Source of the DNA: Hofstenia miamia
Lineage: Eukaryota; Xenacoelomorpha; Acoela; Hofsteniidae
DNA length: 64,000 bases
Assembly: GCA_900660155.1 (NCBI GenBank)
Contig: CABFPE010000475.1
Coordinates: 580,518-644,517, forward strand
Reading direction: 5' to 3'
The notes beneath the pieces were generated by a model. The model ran no database searches. It was not told the DNA's origin and saw nothing but the letters and a program-made list of their open reading frames with translations. Each line of letters starts with the position of its first letter. Positions within the stretch are counted from its first letter, which is position 1. Below are positions 11,050-23,510 of this stretch, piece after piece. Made by a program: the position numbers and the translations under genes.

Positions 11050-13600
11050 ATGATGGGAATGGTGATTAAAAGTCCTCGATCATTTGTTTGCGACAGTGTA
11101 GTAAAATCAGAACCATTTAGGTGCGCGGCATCAATGTAGTGCGACGCTGCTTACTTGCAAATGATTGTAAAACAGTTAAACCGTGCCATTTGTCCCTGTA
11201 ACTAAGCCCCACTTGGTCTTGCGTATCGAATGGGCGTATGATTGTCAATAAAAATTGTTTTGATCACTGATTCGACAATTTTAAAAACAATTTAGGTTTA
11301 TTTATTTTCACTTCTAAATGCAATATTTTTGTTAGTTGTTTTCTTCATACCCAACTAAAATTTTGTGAGACAAAAACTATGTACAATTATACATTGTGTA
11401 TAACTACGCTATTTTTAATACACCTTGATTTTGAAAATGATCATTTAATTGGAGGCGTCTTGTTCTGTAGTCACACACAAACCAGTAATCAGGGGTTATA
11501 CGAGAACCTCGCAACTCTGAGAGTTCTCACGCTGATCCCTAAACTAAATATTGCTGCACGACTGCCTTCCTTCTTTAATTTTTATCACGTGTAAATTTTG
11601 AACAAATTTGACGACTTTCAATCAGGAACCAAAAGCGTGGTCCGATGAAATAATGCAAAGGTTAGAAACGAAGACAAATAATATATTTTGTTATTTTTGT
11701 ATCAGCACAGAAAACCCTACAACGTCTTAGTAAATCTCAACATTTAAATACTGCTCAGCAGTAAGGCTTACAATGGCAAACTCTTTTGTAAAATTTTGGC
11801 CTGTACTGTACTAGTATTCTTGAATTAACACACCTTTAAGCTTGAGTTTAATAGCGAGAGCAAATGTCTTTTAAATCATTTATAAATATTATTAGAACCT
11901 ATAAATATTTTATAATACCTCTATTCCTATTGCCCTCAATAAACTTTACGAGTTTATCCTCACAATCGAAATGTTTCAGTGGAACGAAGCTCTTTTAAAA
12001 TCGATTTTATTCCTATTTCGGCTTCCAATTATTTAGGCCTCCCACTAATTCAATAGTTTGAAATAAGTCATTCAGATTCGATGGCTTCTATTTCGGTCTC
12101 GTTACATTTTGTTTAATCTAAAATTCTTACCATGTCTGATTCCGAAACTGGTCCAATGCTGTAAATTTTTAATCCAACTTCTACTTTGTCTGCTGGACCT
12201 AAATAACGTCAATTTCACATATTTCCTTCTACTTTTTTATATGCAATCATTCATAGCAAATATAAAAAATTTACATATTTGAAATGTACTTGATTCAGTT
12301 TTTTGGGCAAAGATATTTAATTTAACACTAGCAATGCCGGAGCCTAGCCAGAGAGAGAGTCAAGGCGACATAGTCCCCCAATCGGAGCGGCTTCCAAGCA
12401 AATGTGGATATGGATAGGGTAATTTAATGAATTTCAAAGTTTACCTGTATGAAATTTCGCTCAAATACCACCAATTCAAAATCCTGGTTACTTTCCTGTT
12501 AATATGAAATTCATCTTCTAATATGTGTATTATATTTATATCGAGGATATCTACTTGTGTTTTTTGTTTTGGAAAATCAATGACAAGTGTATAGTCCACC
12601 TTTTTCATCTAATTTTCTCGTTCAGTAATTATTCAATGACAATATCTCATTCGTATAAACACATCGCTTAATGTAATCGGTATATTTTGATTATAATGTC
12701 ATTCCATGCGTATTGCAATTCTCTCAGATTACACATTGCAACTGTAAACACGTTTTAGATGTTGTTTATCGGCGTTGACATAAATTCAATAAATCAGAAA
12801 TGCTAGCAACTTCTAAAAATTATTAAGTTAAAGCCTGGATTCCTTTTACTCTCACGATTAAAAATAAAAATCCAGTTATTTTATAATAACACAACTTCAC
12901 GAAACTGTTTTAGACATTTTTTGTTTAAACGACAACCATTTCCATTGGTGATCAACAATCTTTTTAAAAATCTTATTTCTTTTCTAAATCGGAGGAAAAG
13001 TGAACATTAAAGAAAAATGCAATATTTCTTTTTTACAACGTATTTTTAGAAAGGTATTTATTTATCCCACTCCTGAATTACATATATTTTTTCCAATGAG
13101 TTTACAAGTAATTTTTTTTTGTTTTAATTGTTGAAGAAACCATAACTGTTTGTTCTATGCATTTTTCAATGTGGCTTGAAATTAATCTATGTAGATTAAT
13201 TTTTGTAGCTGTGCCAGAGCAAGAGAACTCCAATTCGGCACAAGTAGTGTTGATCTATAATCGAATTAATCAATTATTCACTCCTCTTTAACAGTACTCA
13301 GCCGTCATCATCAAATAGAACAAAACCTCCTTAAACACCTCAACGCGATACAACTGAGCATTGAACATGCCCAGCTCCATTCCCGATCTACCTGCGATAC
13401 ATATTTCACCAATTAAACTAGTTTCTGTTAAAGGCGTTATTCAGGGATGCGTAAGCAGAGGGAAAGTTATGATCTACATTATCTCAATATATAATTCACT
13501 AGAGACCAGTTTACCTTTGACTTTTAGTTTTTAATTTCTTATTGCAAAATAATAGGTTTTTTGCATTTTCACCACAGTATTCTAGACAATTACATCAAGC
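11050..13600. other. Gene-poor stretch
   Basis: AT-rich DNA with two patches of higher G and C (11050-11250 and 12330-12420). A perfect 10-bp hairpin (aaattaatct, loop atgt) is at 13179-13202. No gene or classifiable repeat was recognised. Confidence 0.5.
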
Positions 13601-13604
13601 CATT

Positions 13605-13960
13605 TTTAACCCTTTCCCCTCGCGTTACTTTAATGCAACCAACCGTTGTCCACATTTTTAAGCAATTTTCTCACGACCTAATATGAAATTGTTGATATAC
13701 CTGGAGTTCATGAAAATATTAACCCTTTTGCAATGAAGTTGCGACTTTTTCAAAAATTTTCAAATTCTTCCATACCTAATGTTCTATAACCCTTGGTAGC
13801 AACAAATAACCTAAACTATTTAATCAAATCACCAAACCCCGTTCAGGTGGTTCGCCTTACAAAGTGAGAGTTGGGGGCGCTGAAGTTGTCGTTACCGGAG
13901 AACTGTCTTAAAACCTAAGCTTCGTGATTGTTCGCGAATTGAGAGAAACAATTATAAAGG
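13605..13960 (+). repeat. R1 dispersed repeat, diverged copy (doubtful)
   Basis: Possible most diverged plus-strand member of R1. Shared pieces are caaccgttgtccacattttt...ttttctcacgacc-taatatgaaatt, ttccatacctaatgttc, a GC-rich core (13850-13900) and a tail aaggagacaaatctgtatcc resembling aaggggagacacccctctat of the copy near 18 kb. The assignment rests on order and spacing of short matches. Confidence 0.38.
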
Positions 13961-14819
13961 AGACAAATCTGTATCCTAAAATATTTTTAAATTTTACTTC
14001 ATCAACTATTAGCGTTTAAGAAACCTTTGCAGATTTTAATATATTCCTTGTAGAAGTAAGGTTAAAGATGTTTTTCTTCATGTTAAGCACGCACAACTTT
14101 TGGTCTTTTCTTACTTCTTGCAAATTGATAAATATAATTTTTGTAAATATTTTAATTACAGGAATTTTCTTTTTTTCGTTAAGGAGGCGAATGAGCAGGT
14201 TATTTGTTTTATGCAACACAGTTGTTCTAAACAATCTACAATCAAATGAAAATCAGAAATTAATCACCTAGTTCTCAATTTTTTGATATAATATGAAGAT
14301 CAATTGTTTTCATTTTCAATAATATATTTCCGATATCTTTAAAGATATCATTATTTTTTATTATTCCCTTCTTTAGCCTAATAGTATCTATTTATGTGAG
14401 AAACACTCATGTTTTAGTGTTTTATTGATTTGAAATTTATAATTAATCCCAAAGTTAACTCAAATATTGACTGGAAAAGAGAGCAATTGAATACATTAAA
14501 TATTGTAAAAACAACACAAATAGTATTTTAAGAAAATCGATAAGGCAACAACTATCAATCCCTGGATTCATAAATATTAATAAATTGAGTATTATTGATT
14601 TATCCTCAAGAAAAAGTCATTGCTTTCTTTTAATCACATTAATAAAAGTAGTATTCAATCAAAAAAGTTGCTATGGCAACTTTTTGTAACAATTATAGCT
14701 CAGAGCAAGAGCCTATGAACATTTCAAACACTATTGTCTGCAATATTTTTTATGGAAACTTTTCCCTTTTATTCAGGTTTGGCAATTTGTTGTGAACTAG
14801 CTTAATCACTGCCTGGGTC

Positions 14820-15150
14820 CTTTTAAAAAGAGAAACCATTTTTCCATTTTCTCAATACTTTCCTCCCAATCCATTAGGAAATTTGAAAATTATGAACCAT
14901 GGACACACCTATTAGTGAATGTGCTTGGAATTAATGTTGAAAATTTGTACTAAAGTTTATCCTGTTCTTGAAGTACTTGAATAGTTTTAAGTTCTCTCCA
15001 TACCCTTTGTTCAGCTAATCAGTTGCATCAAACGAAGGGAGTAGCAATTAACTGAAACTTTCTTCATATATAGATAGATTACCTAACCTATTCAAGCGTG
15101 CCGACCTCAAAGTCCGAGATGTGACTCTAGAGGGCGCGCTTTAAAGCTAA
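14820..15150 (+). repeat. R1 dispersed repeat, copy at 15 kb
   Basis: Shares long, ordered similarity with the copies near 17.7, 19.6 and 61.6 kb. Examples are aaatttgaaaattatgaacc, ttagtgaatgtgcttggaat, tgttgaaaatttgtactaaa, ctctccataccctttgttca and a GC-rich core gcgtgccgacctcaaagtcc. No open frame, terminal inverted repeat or poly-A tail is evident. Class unknown. Confidence 0.65.
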
Positions 15151-15159
15151 GCTTGAAGA

Positions 15160-17690
15160 ACAATCAAAACTTTCAAAAAATACCAAGGCAATTTGAGGTT
15201 AAATTAAATCGAATTAACATTTTTCATTTTCTCTAGCTTTATGTTGCATGTTGCGGCGTGATGGAGAACTGGATTGTGCATTAGTTTCCCGGAATTGGTA
15301 AGTTTTGCAATACCTTAAAAGGATCAATGGTGAGTTCCTGCTGGTAGGAAGAATAATTGCCTATGCTTAGTTGTATATTTCATTCAGAAAGAAAAACTTG
15401 TTGTCGATTAAGTCGACAACGTTGTTTTTCTCTATCTTTAATTCTCCTTAATTTAGAAATGTTATAAATTATTGTGCTTATTGAGTTAATAATATAAAAC
15501 TGAAATAACGTGCAATTTTCGTTAAAAACAACCCTGATTTTTATCATATTGCCCCTTAACACTGGTCAATTTATTTTCTCGCTCCAACACAAAAATTCAA
15601 TATCAGTTATTGGAGGGGCGTGTTGTTGTGTAATCATTGATTTTCTATGCCCTGCTCACATTTAATTGTGCAATGGATTATCGACGCAAATGTTTCGGCG
15701 CGGTGGGCGAGTTTTTAAAAGCTTTTAATGATCGAAATTTGATGAATGAGATGATTAACCCGGAAACGCTAGAAATGATGATAAATTGTTATTGTCATTT
15801 ATATAACTGAAGAAGCGTACTCTTCATGCATTTAATTATCTTTTATATTTGTGGAAATATGCATATTAGTTTAAGTAAACTTATTGTTTGGCTATTCATT
15901 TCAAATTGCAATTCCTCACAAATACTATAGTTACGTTCACTAGAGTGTTAATTAAGAAACTTTTCCACATTTTTCATTTTCTACTTTTCACCCAAAATTA
16001 CTGATCATGTCTACATAAATTTACCAAGTATGATGCAATTTGAGTTGTTTATATTTATTAAAATTATATAACAATAGTTGCAATATATGTACATGTACTT
16101 CATATTTTTGGGCAATGCAATGACTCTCCTCATTTAAATAGAGACTTGTCTTTATATGATATAAATCTATTCGCTTATCTCGTTTTGTTCTAATTCAAAC
16201 AACAAAAGTTGCGGTATTTTGATTCTTTACAACTCTGGTCTGCTTTACTCTTAACTTTGGTCTCAGCAATTTTTATTTTATTGTTTGTGAACTAAGGGCT
16301 AAATTATTTAATAATTGTTTATAGCTTAACTCTGCCTAATTTGCATTTATACTAGCTTATCTATTTTTATTTTAGTGTAACTGTTTTTAGCAAGGCTTTT
16401 AGATTTAACATTTAATCCCGATCGGCCCCTTTATTGCCATTTAACTACTTTAATTAGACACCTTGTCGGTGACTCGAATCGTTCTATTTCTGTTTTTAAT
16501 AAATATAATTACTTTGTTCAGATATTTGTCCCCAATTCCCTTGGCAAGATTGATTTCCTAAACGATTCCAATTTTAGAAATTGTATAAACAGAAGTTTGT
16601 CATCCTTTTACATAATTATTTACAATTTTTTATTACGTTTGCTTAGCTTTTAGCAATTATATCTCTCAAATAGTAATTCCTTTCTAAAATATTTTTTGCA
16701 CATTAAGTATAAACTAAGCTATAACCTTAAAGTTTGAGTTTGACATGCTTTAGTTTGTATTAAATTTTTTTAAATATGAGAATTCTACAGAAGCTCATGC
16801 CATAATTGTAGATAAACGAGAGATACTCAAAGAATATATCGTCGTATTGAAGTAATAATAATACAAGTCATTTTATTTAGCTTTCTGCTTTGAAATCTAT
16901 TACAGTTTTGCCATATATTGAAGGATTTAGTGAAATTCTCACTAAGCCCGTCAAAATGTAAGTTACAAGTTTCTTCTCTGTGCACCAATGTAAAAAGTTT
17001 AATATAAATGTTCCAAAATTACCAAACATTTTGCTTTTCGCATAAGTTCATACCAGGCTGTGTGCAGAGTTTAACTTTCCTTTCCTTAAAAAGCCTTTTC
17101 GTTGCCTAGAGACATTGCCATGGAGTATAATGCACTCACTATGTGACTGCGAGTTAATACATGGACATTGAAAACTGTTAAATATTATTCTTACAATTCG
17201 AAATTATATTTTTGAAAATATTCCGTATTTATTGAAAATAGTTATAGAATGACATACATATAGGTATATGTATGTACCAAAGGACTTGCACTGAATCATT
17301 AAAACATTGAGATACCCACAAACATGTATGAAATTTGTTTGACTATTTAACATTTGATTTTATAATATTCATGGGTAGTGTTATGTTGCAATCAATGTAA
17401 GTTGATAGTTTATAGTCTCTTTTGGACTTCCCCTATGGGCAATATGCAAATGAGACTAATGCAATCAATGACTGCATATTTGTTTTGCGTGAGTTACTTT
17501 TAAAATTCCACTTCAGTGTTTACCTACTTTTATTAATTTCCCACTGTGACAGTTGTATTTTTAATCTGGAAGTTTACCTTTAGTTGCATTTAATTCGTTT
17601 TAATCTAAACTTATGGAATAGATTTTCTAAAGCTGTTTAATTTTAATCAACATGCATTAATTATTCCTTTTAACCTTAAACAGCTTGGTG
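15160..17690. other. Gene-poor stretch between R1 copies
   Basis: AT-rich DNA without a recognisable gene. It contains a hairpin with 8-bp arms gttgtcga/tcgacaac at 15400-15420 and a nearly perfect 24-bp palindrome, acatacatatag/gtatatgtatgt, at 17252-17275. Confidence 0.5.
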
Positions 17691-18095
17691 TCATTTTAAA
17701 TTGACAAACCGTTTTTTACATTTTCAAAATTTTCTCCAACCCCATTAAGAAATTTGAAAATCATGAACGTGTTTGAATTTAATATTGAATATTTGTTTAT
17801 TATTGTGCCCGATGTACTTGACAAGATTAACTATTTTTAATATTCAAGTTTTTTGAAAGTTTTAATTTCTCTCCATACCTATTGTTCAAGTAATTATAAG
17901 GTTTAATTTTAACTCTTTCTTTATGTGTGGATATACCTCCCAAATCTATTGCTGGGTGCCGTGTCCTAAGTCAGAGGTGGCACCTGCAACCCGAAATTTG
18001 CCCAGTCGTGTGGCTCAATTGGATAATGCCGGGTTGTGATTAAGGAGCTAAAATGAAAGGGGAGACACCCCTCTATGACTTTTTGGATTATTTTA
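17690..18095 (+). repeat. R1 dispersed repeat, copy at 18 kb
   Basis: Longest well-preserved copy. Blocks in order are gacaaaccgttttttacatt, aagaaatttgaaaatcatga, ctctccatacctattgttca, the GC core gggtgccgtgtcctaagtca, then tggctcaattggataatgcc and aaaggggagacacccctcta. The tggctcaattgg segment resembles a tRNA A box, which would suit a SINE, but a properly placed B box is not convincing. Confidence 0.65.
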
Positions 18096-19635
18096 TTTTA
18101 TGCGCTTAAATTTTTTTCAAAAACTTTTAACCATTTTCTATAATTCCTAGGCTGTTCTTTTGTTTCAGGTTTTTTTATTTCAGAATTCAATGATTTCCAT
18201 CTAATTTTATAAATAACTATTATGTGACCTATTTTCTTTCTGTCTATTTAAAGCTTTGTGTTTTACACCGTCAAAATAAGAAGTTTATTTTTCTTTGATG
18301 TTTTTTGTCACACAATTTCCTTCCAATATAATTTATACTGTGATCTTCAAATTCTCTTGTAAATATGCAGAACAAAGTTCATTGTCAATGCTCCTACGTT
18401 TCATATTGCCAAATGATAATTGCTCAAATTTACTGTATCTAGAATTTACAAATATATCTATTGCTTTGTCGACCAATGGCGCCAAGATTATTGGTGATGA
18501 TTCAACCTTTGTCTACAATTTATCTTTAAAATTGTCTAATGCAATTAAAACTATTTTCATTGAATCTAGGATTGCATAGATATTAGGGTTGCAAGTTTAT
18601 TTCTTAATGGGGAACATTAAGTAAGTTTTGGCAACATAATTTCGTCTTGAATTATAACAACTAATTTAGGAAAATTAAGGTATAATGGATTACTAGCTGG
18701 CACTTTTCTGCCTCAATTTGCATTCATCATTGCTATGTAGTATTGCAGTGTGCTAATGTGGTTAGCATTTTTCGTGTATGCTGTTTCGGCCCTAAACCTT
18801 ATTAGAGATCACCTGTTTAAGTAATTGTTTTCACTTTTTGGACCATAGCTTTTTCGGAGACTGAATTTAAAATAAATAAATATCCTTTGTCCTTCTCGCC
18901 TTTTTTGTAAATATTAATACCAAATTTCATTAAAATTTTGCAAATAATTCCCGAGATTTTAAGTAACATGCACAGACACTCCTACACACAATTCTGTTCT
19001 ATTATACGTATTACATTTATAGACTCATCTTGAGGGTTCGCACCAGTATTTGTTAGGGCAAACTATATCTTTTAATACTGGAAGTTTTTGAAGACTCCTA
19101 ATGTTTTAAAATTTGTTATATTTTAAGAGTGATTGACTTTAAAATAAGATAAATTAAATATTAAATAGCACTAGGTAAACACAATTAAAATTAAAACGGT
19201 GTTGTCGCTTCAGTGCTTCTTCCGTATTTTTCTTATTTCGAATGCTTCTTCACACTCAACATAGCCAAATTCACATTAACAATTTAAAAAATGGAACTTT
19301 TTAACTTTTGGGGTCAAGCGGACTTATTTCTTGCTAAAACTTTACAAGTAAGTTTGACATCGAGAAGCATATTGAAGTAAAATTGCAAAATCTTTCTTGA
19401 AAATTAATCGTGATTTAAAAAAATTCGTACTCGCTTAATTTTTTATTAATTTCTTGATTTTGTTGCATTTTCTTTATTTTTCAAGATTCTGAAACGTTTT
19501 GTAAGTTACTGTACATTATTTTACTTTTCTAAGATTTTCACATTGAGTGTTAATTGTTTCTTTTTACTATTTATCGTTTACTGAATTTATCGGTTATCTA
19601 ATTTTGTTGTTTCACTTTCAAGTATTGACAGGATT
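18096..19635. other. Stretch with one unassigned 94-codon open frame
   Basis: The plus-strand frame 18295-18579 is open for 94 codons and starts with ATG, but shows no recognised domain, signal or splice context. It could be chance in AT-rich DNA or relic sequence. Nothing else was identified. Confidence 0.4.
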
Positions 19636-19639
19636 TTCA

Positions 19640-19990
19640 ACACTGAGTTTGTTTCAAAAAATTAAACCTTAAACTTGCGTATGTTATGAAATTTGAAACT
19701 CATGAGACATGGGCACATCTATTGGTTAAGGTACTCGAATTTAATGTTTTAAATGTATGCTAAAATCTTTGCTGTGCTGGAAATACTGGAAAGATTAGCT
19801 ATTTGTCATTGGAAATTCAAATTTTAAAAAAGTCTAAGTTATTTCCAATCCTTAGTTGTTTTTTTAATGTAGGGACCCTACCAAAGCCCATTGAAGTTAG
19901 GCGTGCGCAAAGTCAAGGTCGCGACGCCTAATTCGCGCAACGACACTCCCCATTCGACAGTTCAAGGTTAAGACATAATATATTTTTTTA
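19640..19990 (+). repeat. R1 dispersed repeat, copy at 19.8 kb
   Basis: Blocks matching other R1 copies: tgaaatttgaaactcatgag, acatgggcacatctattgg, ggtactcgaatttaatgtt, then a GC-rich core ggcgtgcgcaaagtcaaggt followed by cgcgacgcctaattcgcgc. The third R1 copy within about 5 kb in the same orientation. Confidence 0.6.
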
Positions 19991-21754
19991 GTTTTCAAAA
20001 CGTTACGAGCTGAAATCTGCATTTCACTTTACTGTAAGTAAGGCAAATAAGGTAAATAAGGCAAAGTGCAGTCGAATTCTCATGTCGACTTTTGAAATTA
20101 TTGGATGTGTACAATTGCTCTAGTGCTCTATTTGCTAACTAGCAGCCAGACGAGTTGTCTACCGCGATAGTATCCAAATTGAATTGGCGCAAGATCCTCT
20201 TTAAATTATTGTTATTTGATATCTATAGGAGTCTATTTATTATTTTATCGTTGTCATTTTCAATCACTGTCGTGCTCAGTGCCAATTTCTAAATTAAAAT
20301 CTTCACTGATTGGGACTTCAAATGAGATTATAATTCCCAGTTCAAACGCAAAAGTGACCTCAAGAACTACTCTTGCGTTGCTTCTATTCCACGATTAATT
20401 CTATTTTAATATTCTAAAACTATTCCACCACTGAACAATGATGTTGTAAGCGCATTAATATCGACCTCTGATTCAACATTATCACATATTCCAATCCTTA
20501 GTCTAGTTAGTTCAGGTAAAACTACATTTTAGTGAATTGTTAAGAAACGTTTAATAGAGTCAGATTCTTAACTCAAGCCGAGAAAACTCCCAGAAATGTT
20601 ACTTCTAATGTTGATCACTCCATATTCATTATTTTAAATCAATCCTGAAGCGGTATTATTTTCCCCATGTAATGAAAATACAGAAAAAGTTATTTTTCGA
20701 CATTAGCAGTGTGTCTTCAGTTCGTCAAAATACGTCCAGCTGTTGATGAAAACATCTCCCTGAATATTCTAGCAAAAATTACAAGAAATTTATAAATAAC
20801 TGTTTTACAGGTAACAAACAAAGTACACTCCGATATTTTGCTTATAATTTTACTAGGGTTAGCGCTGATTCATTAATGGGTCACTAAAATCATAATCAAT
20901 TATTACACAGCTGATGGATTAATCTAACGTTAATTCAATATCATAGAACACATTTAAAGTAACAGACTAGAATTAACTCCACCAATGGATGCAAACAATA
21001 CCCGGCCTTTTCAATTTCATACATGCGTGGCCGTAATAGATATGTGCTCGTCTTCGGGTCACTGAATAGTTTGACATGTTAAACTACTAATTTTGAAAAT
21101 TAGGTTTCTTAAAGGTTGCCTTGAAAACGAAGAGATTAGCAAATAAAAAGTTGTATGTAAATGATCAGTGTATATCGGAAAAAAAGGAGGTGTTTTTATT
21201 CAAATGTAAATGGCTGATTTTAATTCTTTAATATTTGAAAGTTGAAATGCTGTTTGTACAAATGTTGCAAACTGAAAATGTAGCTTCCAGTTTTGTGAGA
21301 AGTTCATGAGGTTAGTAATGTGAGAATGTCTCGTATTTGTTTACATATTTATATTTAATCAACTCTTCTTGCTTAACATTTCAACTGAGGCTGTTTATTA
21401 TTGCTCCCATATTCATTTCGATTGGAATTATTTACTTGAATCCAGCCAACTATTTCAAAATAATACATTTCTTGTGTATTCGAATTGTTTATGCCACCTG
21501 CCTCTAGGGCAACTTTTTGAGACTAAACACAGCGTTCAATTTAGTCAAATTTGAAGCAATCATTTGTTTTGACTTTCAAATGCCAAAATTGAATTCAAAT
21601 CACAAAGCTTGCATAATTCACATTTTCCAATAATATTACTTGTTTAGCATGCTAATTTCTAGTTTTGTTCCCAAAAGTGTAATAAATAGTATTTTCCTTG
21701 TAAGTCCTATTTTGATATACTAGAATTTGAATAATTTTTGTTTACATAAGCTTT

Positions 21755-21766
<12 letters not shown>
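19991..21766. other. Gene-poor stretch
   Basis: AT-rich DNA. A small tandem of aaggcaaataa/aaggtaaataa lies at about 20037-20066. No gene or element was recognised before the TA microsatellite. Confidence 0.5.

Positions 21767-21797
<31 letters not shown>
21767..21797. repeat. (AT)n microsatellite at the mariner insertion site
   Basis: About 15 AT units run directly into the left terminus of the mariner-like element. A short TA run also follows its right terminus (23499-23510), consistent with insertion into a TA-rich target. Confidence 0.9.
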
Positions 21798-21801
<4 letters not shown>

Positions 21802-22245
21802 GTTTGAGCCAATTTTACAACTAATTTCATGACAGAAACAAACTAGCAAAGGATTAATGCATTGTTGTCAAAGTTATATTTTCTAAAACCTTATTCTCTT
21901 GGCTATAAAATTGGACAGTTTCATTTCAATCAAAGCTAAAATGACTCCACAGCAGAGAAGACGGGAAAGGGTGGCAGACCTCCTGCGTGCCAAAGTTGCT
22001 CCAAGAGAGATCTGTGCTGTAGTTGGCGTCTCTTTGAAGACGGTGTACAACGTAATGAACACTGTGGTTAGTGGAAAAGGAACCATTAGGAAGTCTGGCA
22101 GTGGTGGAAATAACAAAAAGCGGACACCAAACTTTTTGGATGCTCTTCATACCAAGATAACAGAGGAGCCTACGAAGTCTCTGAGAAAAATGGCGAAAGA
22201 GATGAATGTACAGCCCAGCACAGTTCAATTGGCTGCACAAAAGGT
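21798..22245 (+). mobile_element. maT/mariner-like element, extra 5' copy
   Basis: Left terminus gggtgtttgagccaatttta followed by the 5' region and the first part of a transposase (from ATG 21941, MTPQQRRRERVADLLRAKVA, a helix-turn-helix DNA-binding start). It is repeated 433 bp downstream with only scattered differences. The copy stops at 22245, just before the N at 22246, within the sequence encoding QLAAQK. Confidence 0.85.
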
Positions 22246-22246
22246 N

Positions 22247-23498
22247 TTTACAACTACTTTCATGACAGAAACAAACTAGCAATGGATTAATGCATTGTTG
22301 TCAAAGTTATATTTTCTAAAACCTTATTCTCTTGGCTATAACATTGGACAGTTTCATTTCAATCAAAGCTAAAATGACTCCACAGCAGAGAAGACGGGAA
22401 AGGGTGGCAGACCTCCTGCGTGCCAAAGTTGCTCCAAGAGAGATCTGTGCTGTAGTTGGCGTCTCTTTGAAGACGGTGTACAACGTAAGGAACACTGTGG
22501 CTAGTGGAAAAGGAACCATTAGGAAGTCTGGCAGTGGTGGAAAGAATAAAAAGAGGACACCAAACTTTTTGGATGCTCTTCAGACCAAGATAACAGAAGA
22601 GCCTACGAAGTCTCTGAGAAAAATAGCGAAAGAGATGAATGTGCAGCCCAGCATAGTTCAATTGGCTGCACAAAAGGATCTGGGTTACAAATCATTTGTT
22701 AGAACGCAAAGGCACCTACTGACTGAGTCTTTGAAGTAAAAGAGACTGATAGGGTGCAAAAAAGTCATGAAATATCTCAGGACTCGAGGTGGCACTGTCA
22801 AAGTATTTTCTGATGAGAAAATCTTCATCGAAGATGCTGTTGTCAACAGGCGAAATGACCGGTTCCTCGTAAAGTCAATAGAAGAAGTTGTTGGCACATT
22901 CCGCACAAAGAATGCAGCTCAGATCATGGTCCTGGGTGTCGTAGCCTCTGACGGCAAGAAGATGCCCCCTACTTTTTTCAACCTAGAGAAAATGTGGGGG
23001 CTGATGTATACTACAAAGCGCTGAGGTACCATGTATTGCCATGGCTGAAGACCCACTATCCAGTGGGCAACTATGTATTGACCCAGGATGGTGCACCATG
23101 CCATACAGCAAAGAAGGTGCAGAAGTTCTGCAAAAACAATTTCGCTGACTTTTGGCCGCCCTCCAGCCCCGACTTGGACCCGTTAGATTTCACTGTGTGA
23201 GGCGTCTTTGAAAAGGCGACTAACAAGACTCCTTATCCCAACTTAGAATCTCTGAAGACTGTCATTAAAAATGAGTGGACCAATATGTCTGAAATTTTCC
23301 TCATTGATGCATGCAAATCTTTCCGACGCCGTATTGAAGCCGTAATTGATAATAATGGAGGACACATTGAATAATAGTGTCTCTATGTGTGTTATATATT
23401 TGTCATTAAAATCATTTTGAATTATATGGTTTTGTCAAATGTTGTAATGCAATTCAATAAATGATGACCAATTTTGTAAAATTTGCTCATACACCCTG
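22247..23498 (+). mobile_element. maT/mariner-like element, main copy
   Basis: Begins inside the left terminal region (tttacaact...), without the outermost 16 bp, which are present only in the preceding partial copy. The right end, read inverted, is cagggtgtatgagcaaattttacaa. It matches the left end of the extra copy at 21 of 23 positions, and both ends abut TA. Together the two parts form one element with a tandem duplication of its 5' portion. Confidence 0.9.
22374..23374 (+). pseudogene. maT-like (DD37D-type) transposase, inactivated
   Basis: DDE/D transposase of the Tc1/mariner superfamily. The N-terminal helix-turn-helix region (ICAVVGVSLKTVYNV) is followed by catalytic blocks VFSDEKIF (first D), LTQDGAPCHTAKK (second D) and PPSSPDLDPLDF (third D). 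An in-frame TAA at 22737-22739, a frameshift near 22985-22995 (MPPTFFNLE to NVGADVYYKAL) and TGA at 23198-23200, where Trp is expected, disable it. Only 32 residues separate the second and third D. Related enzymes carry about five more (FWxKDxWPP), so a small in-frame deletion in ADFWPPSSP is likely. The natural stop is TAA at 23372-23374 after GGHIE. Confidence 0.88.
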
Positions 23499-23510
23499 TA
23501 TATATATATA

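Noticed and set aside
13310..13420. Frame reading QNLLKHLNAIQLSIEHAQLH
   Set aside because: Suggested a retroelement polymerase fragment at first, but no defining motif follows and frames on either side are closed.
18001..18050. tRNA-like A box (tggctcaattgg) in an R1 copy
   Set aside because: No convincing cloverleaf or correctly spaced B box, and the segment is not preserved in the other R1 copies, so it is not called as a tRNA.
18295..18579. 94-codon plus-strand open frame
   Set aside because: Starts with ATG but has no recognised domain, splice context or neighbour support; not called as a gene.
21883..22282. Minus-strand open frames across the mariner-like element
   Set aside because: Shadows of the plus-strand transposase; no own domain.
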